A stretch of DNA of 64,000 bases from Candidatus Aalborgicola bjergmarkensis. GTDB lineage: Bacteria > Pseudomonadota > Gammaproteobacteria > Burkholderiales > Burkholderiaceae_C. Positions 1 through 8,151 of the stretch are shown here, one piece after another. Each line of letters opens with the position of its first letter. Positions within the stretch are counted from its first letter, which is position 1. The notes beneath the pieces were generated by a model. That model was not told the DNA's origin, ran no database searches, and was given only the letters and a program-made list of their open reading frames with translations. Where the stretch lies: contig JADJFE010000031.1 in NCBI GenBank assembly GCA_016708725.1, positions 191,378-255,377 of the forward strand. Reading direction: 5' to 3'. The translations under genes and the position numbers were made by a program.

Positions 1-1386
1 CTAGCGCGTCATCAGGGGACCTCATGTACTTCCACCACAGTCCGCAACGAACCATATGACAGTCACCCGCGCTTTATTACCGGCTCACCCATGCGGCATG
101 TCGCGGTAATGGCTGGCAGCGGTGCCATCGGACTTACAGCGGTTTTTGCAGTTGAACTGATAAACCTGGTCTACGTCTCCATGCTTGGCGATCAGGTCTT
201 CACTGCCGCCATGGGCTTCGCTGGTGTAATCAATTTTTTCATCCTGTCGCTACTGATCGGGCTAATGATTGGAGTCACGGCCACCGTGTCGCGCACCATC
301 GGTGCCCAGCGCATGGATGAGGCTCGCGTCCTAGCCACCTCCAGTTTGGTTCTGGTGATTGGCATTGTTGTGCTGGTAGCTGGCCTGACGATGGTGTTTG
401 TGGAACCGTTGCTGATTCAGTTGGGGGCGCGCGACCGAGTGCTGACTCTGGCCCAACGGTACCTGATCATTGCATTGCCTGCTACCGTGTTCTTGGGCGC
501 AGGGATGGTCTGTTCGGCGCTCCTACGCTCGGTAGGGGATGCACGACGCGCCATGATGGTGACGTTGCTGCCTGCGATTCTGACCGCCATCATTGACCCA
601 CTGTTTATCTTCACATTCAAGCTGGGTTTCGATGGTGCCGCAATTGTTGTGCTGATTGCGCGCATCACTCTTTTTGGCGTTGGCCTGCATGGTGTATGGC
701 GTGTGCATCATCTGTTGGCTCGATTTGACAGCAGCCGACTAGCGCGGGATGCGCGATTGCTGTCCGTTGTGGCCGTCCCTGCGGTGATCACCTATCTGGC
801 CACTCCGGTAGGTGCTGCCTTTGTGACGCACACCATTGCTGCTTTCGGTGCATCAGCGGTTGCAGGACAGGCCACGATTGAACGACTGACACCGGTGGCC
901 TTTGGGTTGATACATTCCCTTAGCGGCGCGGTGGGTCCTGTTTTTGCGCAAAACCTGGGGGCCAAGCGATTCGACCGTGTGCGAGAGAGCTTGCGTGCAA
1001 GCCTGATATTCATGGTGTTGGCAGTTGGCGTGGCATGGCTAGTGATTGCCGTGCTGCAAGACCCTTTGACCCGGTTCTTTTCGCTCGACGGGCAGGGTGC
1101 GCAGATGATGCATGCATTCTGTAGCTGGCTCTCCGCGAGTTTCTTCTTCATGGGTGCGCTGTTTGTGGCGAACTCTGCATTCAACAACTTGGGACGACCA
1201 CTATGGTCAACCGGTTTCAACTGGGCGCGTGCAACGCTGGGCACCATTCCCTTTGCCTGGTGGGGATCGCATTATGGTCCTGTGGAAGTGTTGGCCGGAC
1301 AAGCTATTGGTGCGGTGATTTTTGGCACGCTTGCCTTGGCCAGCGCCTTTTGGCTTACGAATACATTGGGCGAACAGCGTCCATAG
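1..1386 (+). CDS. MATE family multidrug/drug:cation efflux transporter, 5' end probably outside the window
   Basis: Inner-membrane exporter of the MATE family, which moves cationic drugs or metabolites outward in exchange for Na+ or H+. The protein is strongly hydrophobic with about 12 predicted helices in two repeats. The frame is open from base 1, and the residues before the first in-window ATG (position 91), including RFITGSPMRHV, match the usual MATE N-terminal approach to helix 1. I therefore think the true start lies upstream and that the 431-residue form starting at 91 is too short (family about 450-460). It ends at a TAG at 1386 and is followed convergently by a gene fragment. No substrate can be deduced. 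Confidence 0.85.
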   Translation, partial: LARHQGTSCTSTTVRNEPYDSHPRFITGSPMRHVAVMAGSGAIGLTAVFAVELINLVYVSMLGDQVFTAAMGFAGVINFFILSLLIGLMIGVTATVSRTIGAQRMDEARVLATSSLVLVIGIVVLVAGLTMVFVEPLLIQLGARDRVLTLAQRYLIIALPATVFLGAGMVCSALLRSVGDARRAMMVTLLPAILTAIIDPLFIFTFKLGFDGAAIVVLIARITLFGVGLHGVWRVHHLLARFDSSRLARDARLLSVVAVPAVITYLATPVGAAFVTHTIAAFGASAVAGQATIERLTPVAFGLIHSLSGAVGPVFAQNLGAKRFDRVRESLRASLIFMVLAVGVAWLVIAVLQDPLTRFFSLDGQGAQMMHAFCSWLSASFFFMGALFVANSAFNNLGRPLWSTGFNWARATLGTIPFAWWGSHYGPVEVLAGQAIGAVIFGTLALASAFWLTNTLGEQRP

Positions 1387-1418
1387 GGCAGTCACCACGG
1401 ACTGGGTCAAAGTCAGGC

Positions 1419-1784
1419 TCAAGGCGAGAAACCCAGCGCGCCCCCTACATCAGCTTCACTTGTCGCAAACGTCACGCTGCTGACGCGCCCATTTCGCAGA
1501 CCGATGAGCGTCACCGCATCGGCTTGGCTGGGCCAGTCGGCGAGCAGATTCTCGTCAAGCACCACGCCCACCGAAAACGGCATTTTGCGCAGCGCCGGTA
1601 ACGCAAACATGCGGGTTACGAGACCAGGCATGCGACTCATATCGGCCAAATAAACCGTTTGGCGTGAGGCCAGAAAGCCCTTGGGCTGGTCGCCCAGAAC
1701 AGCCTGCAATATGTCTGATGCCTTACGGCTGGAGGAGAACAACACCAACTTTGTACCTGGCTCTACACTCCAGGGCTGTTGACA
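1419..1784 (-). pseudogene. 5'-truncated remnant of a small thioredoxin-fold-like protein (often annotated FAD/FMN-containing dehydrogenase)
   Basis: About 120 residues are open on the minus strand. The readable core (YLADMSRMPGLVTRMFALP, then LRKMPFSVGVVLDE) resembles, from memory, a secreted protein of about 170 residues that is common in Burkholderiales and annotated there as FAD/FMN-containing dehydrogenase. The signal peptide and N-terminus are missing. The frame is open back to a stop at 1785-1787, and only a TTG (1746-1748) could serve as start. Loss of the 5' end coincides with loss of the 5' end of the divergent neighbour, so one deletion probably removed both. The function is unknown and the family assignment is tentative. 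Confidence 0.5.
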
Positions 1785-2741
1785 TTACCCAGAAGACTGG
1801 TGATCGTAGGGTACAAAAAATACTACGTGCCATGCAGCAATATGGACTTATCGTCGCTGACAATGGTTCGGACATGTTTATCACGGGAACCTACGATACC
1901 CGCTGGGACAACGATATTCTTAACCCGGCTTTCAGCGCGCTAACAGCAAATGATTTTGAACTGATTAAGCTAGGTTACAACCCAACCTCTGCCAATACTT
2001 TTCCTCTTTCAATTTCCAAGGTTGGTGACGGCACCATCACCAGCACCCCGGCTGGCATCAATTGCGGCGCCACTTGCAGTGCGTCATTCAACAGCGAAAC
2101 CAGCGTAACCCTTACAGCCACTTCAGCGACAGGCAACACCTTCACCGGCTGGGGCGGGGCATGTAGTGGCACGGGAAGCTGCACCGTTAGTATGACCGCA
2201 GCGCAAAGTGTGACGGCTACGTTTTCCCTGAATGTAACAACACCCGTATGCACCCTGAGCGCGAATCCGTCCACTGTTAACGCTGGCTCTAGTTCAACCC
2301 TGACGGCCACATGCACTCCAGTGGCGACATCTTACATCTGGTCTTACAGCACATGCGATATAAGCATTAACGTTTGTCCGGCCATCTTTCAGGAAATGAA
2401 GGCATGCGATGCCACCAAGAATGCCTGCACAGTTACGCCCACAGAAACAACTACATACACCGTGATGGGTGTCAATGCAGGCGGCACTGGCGCAGGAGCC
2501 AATATTAGGGTGTCTGTGAGTGGGTGCAGCTCTGCATTGAATGCTATCCAATGGCGCTACAGTACAAATCCTCGGCGCATCCAGCTTTGGCTACCAGTTG
2601 GGCGCCAATGCATCGGCGGGAGAGACGGCCAGCAGCCTGACTTATGTCCAATTCGCCGCTGCACTGGGTGCCAGCGTGCCCACGGGTTCCACGCCGGTCA
2701 GCGGCAGCGTCAATTTTATTGTTCAAGGTAGCGGACAGTGA
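1775..2741 (+). pseudogene. C-terminal remnant of a secreted repeat protein, frameshifted
   Basis: The plus frame enters mid-domain at about residue AVDITQK. It runs through a conserved segment (LRAMQQYGLIVADNGSDM, then YDTRWDNDILNPAF), a bacterial repeat domain (GDGTITSTPAGINCG to TFSLN, with the usual tryptophan-glycine TGWGGAC), and an Ig-like Thr/Ser-rich region. Around 2530-2545 the reading frame shifts: the original frame turns into nonsense, while the next frame gives a coherent C-terminus ending at 2741. There is no start codon or signal peptide. The parent protein would be a large exported or cell-surface protein. Both the missing 5' end and the frameshift argue for a pseudogene. Confidence 0.6.
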
Positions 2742-2810
2742 CAAGACAAGGAGACGCTGCAGCGCGCGTTGGAGAAGTGTGACCACGAGTAGGTCGGACG
2801 TGGTGCCTGT

Positions 2811-2927
2811 CTCCAAGCTTGCAACCAGCCCCGGAAGCACACGCCCGCCGCCATAAATCCACCGCCGCAATTCTTTCGCAGCGGCAGGCCAGTCCCACTG
2901 GTTGATTCGCCGCTGTAGGGTGGACGT
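2811..2927 (-). pseudogene. Phage lysozyme (GH24) C-terminal remnant
   Basis: On the minus strand about 39 codons read TSTLQRRINQWDWPAAAKEL, then RRWIYGGGRVLPGLV. This is the conserved C-terminal portion of phage-type glycoside hydrolase family 24 lysozymes (ELxRW, GGGRxLPGLVxRR). The catalytic Glu-Asp-Thr region is absent and the sequence leaves the family after GLV. I read it as a relic of a prophage lysis gene; no other phage gene is seen next to it. Confidence 0.5.
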
Positions 2928-3326
2928 CTGCACCGCCCAGCACCGAGGTTGAGCGTGAAATTCATGCAAAGACAATTTTGGTGCCGCTCCTCTGCGGCCG
3001 GTCAAAAGATGGGGCAAGACAAATTGTTCGAACTGCCAGGGTCAAACTCGTCGGAATCCATTGCCGGTGCTTGCTTTTTGCCATTTCCAGACTCCAAAGC
3101 AATTGGATTATCAGGACTTGTGCTCAAATCAGAGAAAAATCAACCAGAACAGTGGGTTGCAATCGAACTCGGCTCAAAAAACAACCCGCAACCAGTTGAC
3201 AATCCAATCTTGGCACACTTGATGCCGCTACCAGAAAGTGGGGAGTCCCTTCGTATTTGGAAAAGGCTATCACGGACAATGCTCCACAGATGTGCTATCG
3301 TAATGAACATCTGATCCCTCAAGGCT
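2928..3326. other. Intergenic stretch with no convincing gene
   Basis: Lies between the lysozyme remnant and the toxin-antitoxin pair. One plus-strand frame (2949-3314, 121 codons, Ser/Pro/Leu-rich) is open, but it resembles nothing I recognise and has no clear ribosome binding site. It may be a remnant of a small gene or chance. Confidence 0.3.
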
Positions 3327-3653
3327 ATGACGAAGACGCCCAAGGAAACTTTGCTCGAACAGGAACGCTTCGAACTGAAACCCAAGTCGGGCGGTGGGCT
3401 GTTGAGCTATGAGGTCTGGGGGTATCAGGAGCAAGGTAGGACTGTCGTCACTCGTTACAACCTGGCGTACGTCAACCACGCCATTCATCGCGGTGACAAT
3501 GGTCGGGTTCTCGGATTCGACAATGCCCACGGTTACCACCACCGGCATTACATGGGCAAGGTTACCCCCGTCGAGTTTGAGAGTTATGAAGCAACGCTTG
3601 GGCGTTTTCAGCAGGAATGGTTGGCTATCGTGAAGTCGGCAGGAGGTAAATAA
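3327..3653 (+). CDS. tumE: TumE-like toxin (DUF6516 family) of a type II toxin-antitoxin pair
   Basis: Small protein of 108 residues with the aromatic/His-rich pattern GLLSYEVWGYQEQGRTVVTR, YNLAYVNHAI, DNGRVLGFDNAHGYHH and a C-terminal helix. This is the layout I associate with the TumE/DUF6516 toxin family. The ATG at 3327 gives a full-length product. The stop is separated by only 2 nt from the downstream HTH gene, the usual toxin-then-antitoxin order in this family. The target of the toxin is not deducible. Confidence rests on the pair more than on either protein alone. Confidence 0.65.
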   Translation: MTKTPKETLLEQERFELKPKSGGGLLSYEVWGYQEQGRTVVTRYNLAYVNHAIHRGDNGRVLGFDNAHGYHHRHYMGKVTPVEFESYEATLGRFQQEWLAIVKSAGGK

Positions 3654-3655
3654 TC

Positions 3656-4030
3656 ATGAGCAAGACAGTCGTTCGTACCGATGATGTGGATGGCTTTTTC
3701 GCCAGGGCAAAGGATGCTGCCCGTCGTGCAGATCAAGGTCAGGTCTTCGACGGCAATGTCACTTTGACATTTGAAGATCCGCAGCAGATGTTCACTGTTC
3801 TTTCGCAGGCCCGACGCCGCCTTATGCTCGAAGTCATGCGTGAACCAAAGACGATCAACGAACTAACCCAGCGCCTGCATCGTAATCGTTCGGCGATCAC
3901 CAAGGATGTTGGTTTACTGGAAAAAGTTGGTTTGGTGGTTTCGCAGCGCCAAGCCAATCCTGGTCATGGTATCCAGAAAGTCATCTGCTCGGTCGCCCCG
4001 AAAATCGAGATGGTGGCGACTCTGGGGTAA
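3656..4030 (+). CDS. tumA: TumA-like HTH antitoxin/repressor
   Basis: A 124-residue protein with a winged helix-turn-helix of the ArsR/MarR type at about residues 40-110 (FTVLSQARRRLMLEVMREP, INELTQRLHRNRSAITKDVG, LLEKVGLVV). It follows the TumE-like toxin at 2 nt, so it is almost certainly co-translated. The predicted role is to neutralise the toxin and repress the shared promoter. The N-terminal 35 residues are charged and could be the toxin-binding part (inference). Complete and undisturbed. Confidence 0.7.
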   Translation: MSKTVVRTDDVDGFFARAKDAARRADQGQVFDGNVTLTFEDPQQMFTVLSQARRRLMLEVMREPKTINELTQRLHRNRSAITKDVGLLEKVGLVVSQRQANPGHGIQKVICSVAPKIEMVATLG

Positions 4031-4144
4031 CGTAAACGCCCCCTAAGCCGTACCGACATTGATGGCGGATGATTTACAGGAGTTGGGTGTTATGTTGGCT
4101 GATCAACTGAAACAATGGGCACGCAATCTCATAGCCATTTTCCA

Positions 4145-4693
4145 ATGACAACATCCCCTTGGTCCCAACAGCGCTATCTTTCGGCTTGGCGTTTTGCAGC
4201 CGAAGCGCATCTGAATCAAACGCTGCCCGCAAGCGCCCTACCCTACCTCGTGCATCTGGCCTCTGTCGCTATGGAAGTAATGACAGCCTGCGCCGTTGAA
4301 AAGCTGGATGAACCTGACCTGGCGATCCAGTGCGCACTGTTGCATGACACCATCGAAGACACTGTCATTGACGCTGTGACGCTGGAGTCGCGCTTCGGTT
4401 TGGCTGTGACCGCTGGTGTCAAAACATTGAGCAAGAATCCATCGCTGCCCAAAGCCAGCGCCATGCAAGATAGTCTGGAGCGCATTCGACAGCAGCCACG
4501 CGAGATATGGGTTGTAAAGTTGGCTGACCGCATCACGAATCTGGGTTCACCTCCTGCGCATTGGAGCACCGAAAAGATAGAGTACTACCGCCAGGAAGCA
4601 AAGGATATCCTCTCAGCCTTGGGTGAAGCCAGCCCATTTCTGGCTGAGCGCTTGGTCCAGCGAATTCGGGATTACCCACCGCCCCAATCGTAA
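4145..4693 (+). CDS. HD-domain protein, small alarmone hydrolase (MESH1/SpoT-hydrolase) type
   Basis: 182 residues from the ATG at 4145 (an upstream in-frame ATG at 4115 is less likely). The order of metal and substrate residues fits the (p)ppGpp hydrolase HD fold: H22 region, HLASVAMEV with H37, HDTIEDT with H67-D68 and E71-D72, and KLADRITN near residue 125. It lacks synthetase, TGS and ACT domains, so it is a stand-alone small alarmone hydrolase or a relative acting on another pyrophosphorylated nucleotide. It lies in an apparent run with the downstream exonuclease (10-nt gap). Predicted cytosolic. Confidence 0.7.
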   Translation: MTTSPWSQQRYLSAWRFAAEAHLNQTLPASALPYLVHLASVAMEVMTACAVEKLDEPDLAIQCALLHDTIEDTVIDAVTLESRFGLAVTAGVKTLSKNPSLPKASAMQDSLERIRQQPREIWVVKLADRITNLGSPPAHWSTEKIEYYRQEAKDILSALGEASPFLAERLVQRIRDYPPPQS

Positions 4694-4703
4694 GTGATCC
4701 TCA

Positions 4704-5258
4704 ATGAGCGAAATCTATGTCAGCACCGATGTCGAAACCGACGGACCTATTCCAGGGCCGCATTCCATGCTGAGCTTTGCCTCGGCAGCTTATCAAGCCG
4801 ACAAGACGCTGATCGCCACCTTCAGCGCCAATCTCGAAACCTTGCCCGGTGCAACAGTCCATCCCAAGACGGCTGAATGGTGGGCCACGCAGCCGCAGGC
4901 ATGGGCAGCTTGCCGCACGAATCTTGAAGCTCCACTGGCTGCCATGAAACGGTATAGCGACTGGTTGAAATCCTTGCCCGGACAATGTGTCTTTGTCGCC
5001 TACCCAGCAGGTTTTGATTTTCTGTTTGTGTATTGGTACCTGATGCACTTTGTCGCAGAGAGTCCCTTCAGCCATTCGGCGTTGGACATGAAGTCCTTTG
5101 CCATGGCCGTCATGAAATCCGACTACCGTGCCAGCACCAAGCGCAACATGCCCAAGCGCTGGTTCGATCCTTTACCGCATACGCATGTTGCCCTTGACGA
5201 TGCCATTGAACAGGGCGCTCTGTTTTGCAACATGCTGGCCGAGAGCCGGACAAGGTAA
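4704..5258 (+). CDS. DEDDh-type 3'-5' exonuclease
   Basis: 184 residues. ExoI motif VSTDVETDGPIPGPHSM gives the acidic pair D9/E11, ExoII is AYPAGFDFLFVYWYL, and ExoIII is HTHVALDDAIEQG with the expected His and Asp. It is a single nuclease domain without a polymerase-interaction tail, so it is a DnaQ-superfamily nuclease rather than the replicative epsilon subunit. The start ATG lies 10 nt after the HD-protein stop, which suggests a two-gene unit. Substrate (RNA or DNA) unknown. Confidence 0.75.
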   Translation: MSEIYVSTDVETDGPIPGPHSMLSFASAAYQADKTLIATFSANLETLPGATVHPKTAEWWATQPQAWAACRTNLEAPLAAMKRYSDWLKSLPGQCVFVAYPAGFDFLFVYWYLMHFVAESPFSHSALDMKSFAMAVMKSDYRASTKRNMPKRWFDPLPHTHVALDDAIEQGALFCNMLAESRTR

Positions 5259-5297
5259 GTTTCTCTCAGACACACCACCGCTTGTACAAAAACACGT

Positions 5298-5775
5298 ATG
5301 CAAATCCTCTTTCTCCACGGCTGGCACTCGACTCCTGGCGGTATCAAGCCGAGCTATCTGAAGGACCACGGTCACGAAATCATCAACCCAGCCCTTGACG
5401 ATGATGATTTTGAAAGCGCTGTGACGACCGCCCGAGCGGCCTTCGACAAACACCAACCCAAAATCGTTGTGGGCTCTTCCAGGGGCGGGGCTGTTGCCAT
5501 GAACATCAACAGCGGCGATGCCAGACTCGTCTTGCTTTGCCCGGCGTGGAAGAATTGGGGAACGGTCAAGACCGTGAAAGCTGGAACTGTCATCTTGCAC
5601 AGTCGTAACGACGAGGTGATTCCTTTGCCGACTCTGAAGAGTTGGTGAAAACAGCGAACTACCAGCTTCGACACTGATTGAGGTCGGCAACGATCACCGA
5701 TTAGTCGATCCAGAACCACTGGCGGCGATGTTGCAAGCGTGTGAATCCCATGCTGATTCTGGAAACATCCCATGA
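5298..5775 (+). pseudogene. RBBP9-like alpha/beta hydrolase, frameshifted
   Basis: Starts as a small hydrolase: MQILFLHGWHSTPGGIKPSY, nucleophile elbow VGSSRGGAVA, then LHSRNDEVIP. In the original frame it stops at 5648. The rest of the fold (FADSEELVKN, then LIEVGNDHRLVDPE with the catalytic His) is readable only after two further frame changes near 5630 and 5660, ending at a TGA at 5773-5775. Two indels close together suggest decay, but a run of sequencing or assembly errors cannot be excluded. Confidence 0.6.
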
Positions 5776-5829
5776 TTCGATTTCGGCATGACTTGGCATG
5801 CAAACACTTTGATGGACCACAAGGACTCT

Positions 5830-8088
5830 ATGCCTGACACCACCCATTACCGTATTTGTCCCCTGTGCGAAGCGTGCTGCGGGCTGGAGATCAAGGTGCG
5901 CGATGCGCAGGTGATCAGCATTCGTGGTCATGCGCAGGATGTCTTTAGCGCTGGCTATATTTGCCCGAAAGGTGTTGCGTTGAAGGATTTGCACGAGGAT
6001 CCAGACCGGCTGCGCACGCCCATGGTCAAGCGCGATGGCGTCTTTGTTCCGGCCAGCTGGGGTGAAGCTTTTGCCGAAATCGAACGGCGATTGCCGCCGT
6101 TGATGGCGGCGCACGGACGTGACGCCACTGCCGTGGTGATTGGCAACCCCGCTGCGCACAAGATCGGGCTATTGAGCTACTTTCCAAAACTGGCGCGCGC
6201 GCTGGGTACCAAAAATGTGTTTTCGGCCTCGACGCTGGACCAGATGCCCAAGCAGCTGGCCAGTGGGCTGATGTTCGGCCATTGGCTATCGGTGGCGTTG
6301 CCCGACATTGCGCGCACCGATTTTCTGTTGGTGATCGGTGCCAATCCGCTGGTCAGCAATGGCTGCATGTGGACCGTGCCCGATTTCAGGTCCAAGGCTA
6401 AGGCGATGCAAGCGCGCGGCGGCAAGCTTGTGGTGATTGATCCCAGGCGCACCGAAACTGCTGCCATCGCCGACGCGCACCACTTCATCCGTCCGGGGGG
6501 CGATGTGTTTTTGCTGGCGGCCATGGTGCAGAGCCTGTTTGCCGAAGGCTTGACAAGCCTGGGTGCGGTGCAGGAGTGGGTCAACGGGGTGGACGAAGTA
6601 CAGCAAGCAGTGGCGCCCTTTACGCCGGAAGCGATGGCCGGGCGTTGCGGTCTGGCGGCCGAGACAATTCGCCAGCTTGCGCGCACCTTGGCGCACACCG
6701 GGCGCGCGGCCGTCTACGCCCGCATAGGCACTTGCACCCAGGAGTATGGAACGCTGTCCAGCTGGCTGGTCGATATGCTCAATGTGTTGACCGGTCACCT
6801 TGACAGTCCGGGCGGGGTCTTGTTTGCCAAGTCCGCAGCTTTTGCGGCCAACACCAGTGGCAAACCCGGCATCGGCAAGGGGGTTGCGACCGGGCGTCAT
6901 ACCGCGCGCGTCAGTGGTGCGCCCGAGGTGTATGGCGAACTGCCGATGACGTGTCTGGCCGAGGAAATTGAAACGCCGGGGGTTGGCCAGGTGCGTGCGC
7001 TGTTCACGGTGGCAACCAATGCTGTGCTGTCTTCACCCAATGGTCCCCGGCTGGCAGCGGCGCTGGATACGCTGGATTTCATGGTCAGCCTGGACATTTA
7101 CATCAATGAAACTACGCGCCACGCCGATGTGATTCTCCCGGCACCGTCGTCGCTGGAGGACTTTCATTACGACGTGGCCTTCCCGCAGTTGTCCTGGCGC
7201 AACCACGCCCGCTGCAGTCCGCCAGTGCTGCCACGCGACCTGGGTCAACCCGAAGAGTGGGAGACCTTGCTGAAGCTGACGGCCATCGTCCAGGGCAAAG
7301 GTGCCAGTCCCGCTGTCAAAGCCCTGGACGATGCACAGTTTGCCGAAGATACCCAGCGCCTCTTTGGGGCGCACGCCCAGGCCGTGATCGACGCCACGCA
7401 GGGGCTGCACGGGCCGCAGCGCCTGCTCGATGTGGCGCTGCGCAGCGGCCCCTATGGCGATGGTTTTGGCCGCAAACCCGAAGGCCTGACCCTGGCCAAG
7501 GTGATGGCCGCCAATGCCAGCGGCGGCATTGACCTGGGCGAACTGCAGCCCCGTATCCCCGAGATGTTGCGTACTCCCAGCGGGAAAATCGAATTGGCAC
7601 CGCCATCTCTGTTGCACGACCTGCAGCGCCCGCTGGTAGATCTGGCCCGGCCCATGCCTGATCTAGTCATCATTGGCAGACGCGATGTACGCACCAACAA
7701 CAGCTGGATGCACAACCTGCCGGTGCTGGCCAAGGGGCCGTTCCGTTGTACTGCGCTTGTGCATCCAACCGACGCCGACCGTCTGGGTTTGCAAGATGGC
7801 GCATTGGCCCGGATTGCCAGCGGATTGCGCAGCGTACTGGCCCAGGTCCACGTCAGTGACGAGATGATGCCCGGCGTGGTCAGTCTGCCGCATGGCTGGG
7901 GGCATGACCTGCCCGGCGCGCAGTTGCGCCTGGCGGTCGAGCGACCTGGTGCCAATATCAATGCCCTGCTGGACGAGCAATTGCGCGACCCGCTGTCAGG
8001 CAATGCAGTGCTGGGCGGCGTAGCCATCACCATGCACGCCGTGAACTACTGTGACCGAAGCTCCTCTGACCATCAAAAACCAGTTTGA
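5830..8088 (+). CDS. Molybdopterin oxidoreductase, [4Fe-4S] and bis-MGD type
   Basis: About 752 residues of the DMSO-reductase/formate-dehydrogenase superfamily. I chose the ATG at 5830 because AAGGA precedes it; upstream in-frame ATGs at 5788 and 5812 have no ribosome site. The N-terminal cluster motif is C10-x2-C13-x3-C17 then C45 in GYICPKG. Pterin-binding segments follow (VIGANPLVSNG, VIDPRRTETA, FIRPGGD), and the C-terminal molydopterin-dinucleotide domain begins around residue 615 (IIGRRDVRTNNSWMHNLP). There is no twin-arginine signal, so it is predicted cytoplasmic. No partner subunits or cofactor genes are nearby, so the substrate is unknown. Confidence 0.85.
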   Translation: MPDTTHYRICPLCEACCGLEIKVRDAQVISIRGHAQDVFSAGYICPKGVALKDLHEDPDRLRTPMVKRDGVFVPASWGEAFAEIERRLPPLMAAHGRDATAVVIGNPAAHKIGLLSYFPKLARALGTKNVFSASTLDQMPKQLASGLMFGHWLSVALPDIARTDFLLVIGANPLVSNGCMWTVPDFRSKAKAMQARGGKLVVIDPRRTETAAIADAHHFIRPGGDVFLLAAMVQSLFAEGLTSLGAVQEWVNGVDEVQQAVAPFTPEAMAGRCGLAAETIRQLARTLAHTGRAAVYARIGTCTQEYGTLSSWLVDMLNVLTGHLDSPGGVLFAKSAAFAANTSGKPGIGKGVATGRHTARVSGAPEVYGELPMTCLAEEIETPGVGQVRALFTVATNAVLSSPNGPRLAAALDTLDFMVSLDIYINETTRHADVILPAPSSLEDFHYDVAFPQLSWRNHARCSPPVLPRDLGQPEEWETLLKLTAIVQGKGASPAVKALDDAQFAEDTQRLFGAHAQAVIDATQGLHGPQRLLDVALRSGPYGDGFGRKPEGLTLAKVMAANASGGIDLGELQPRIPEMLRTPSGKIELAPPSLLHDLQRPLVDLARPMPDLVIIGRRDVRTNNSWMHNLPVLAKGPFRCTALVHPTDADRLGLQDGALARIASGLRSVLAQVHVSDEMMPGVVSLPHGWGHDLPGAQLRLAVERPGANINALLDEQLRDPLSGNAVLGGVAITMHAVNYCDRSSSDHQKPV

Positions 8089-8151
8089 TTGCCGCCCTTG
8101 CTTTCCCCGCCAACAAAATCTTACAACACAAACGAACCGCTTCATTCAACC

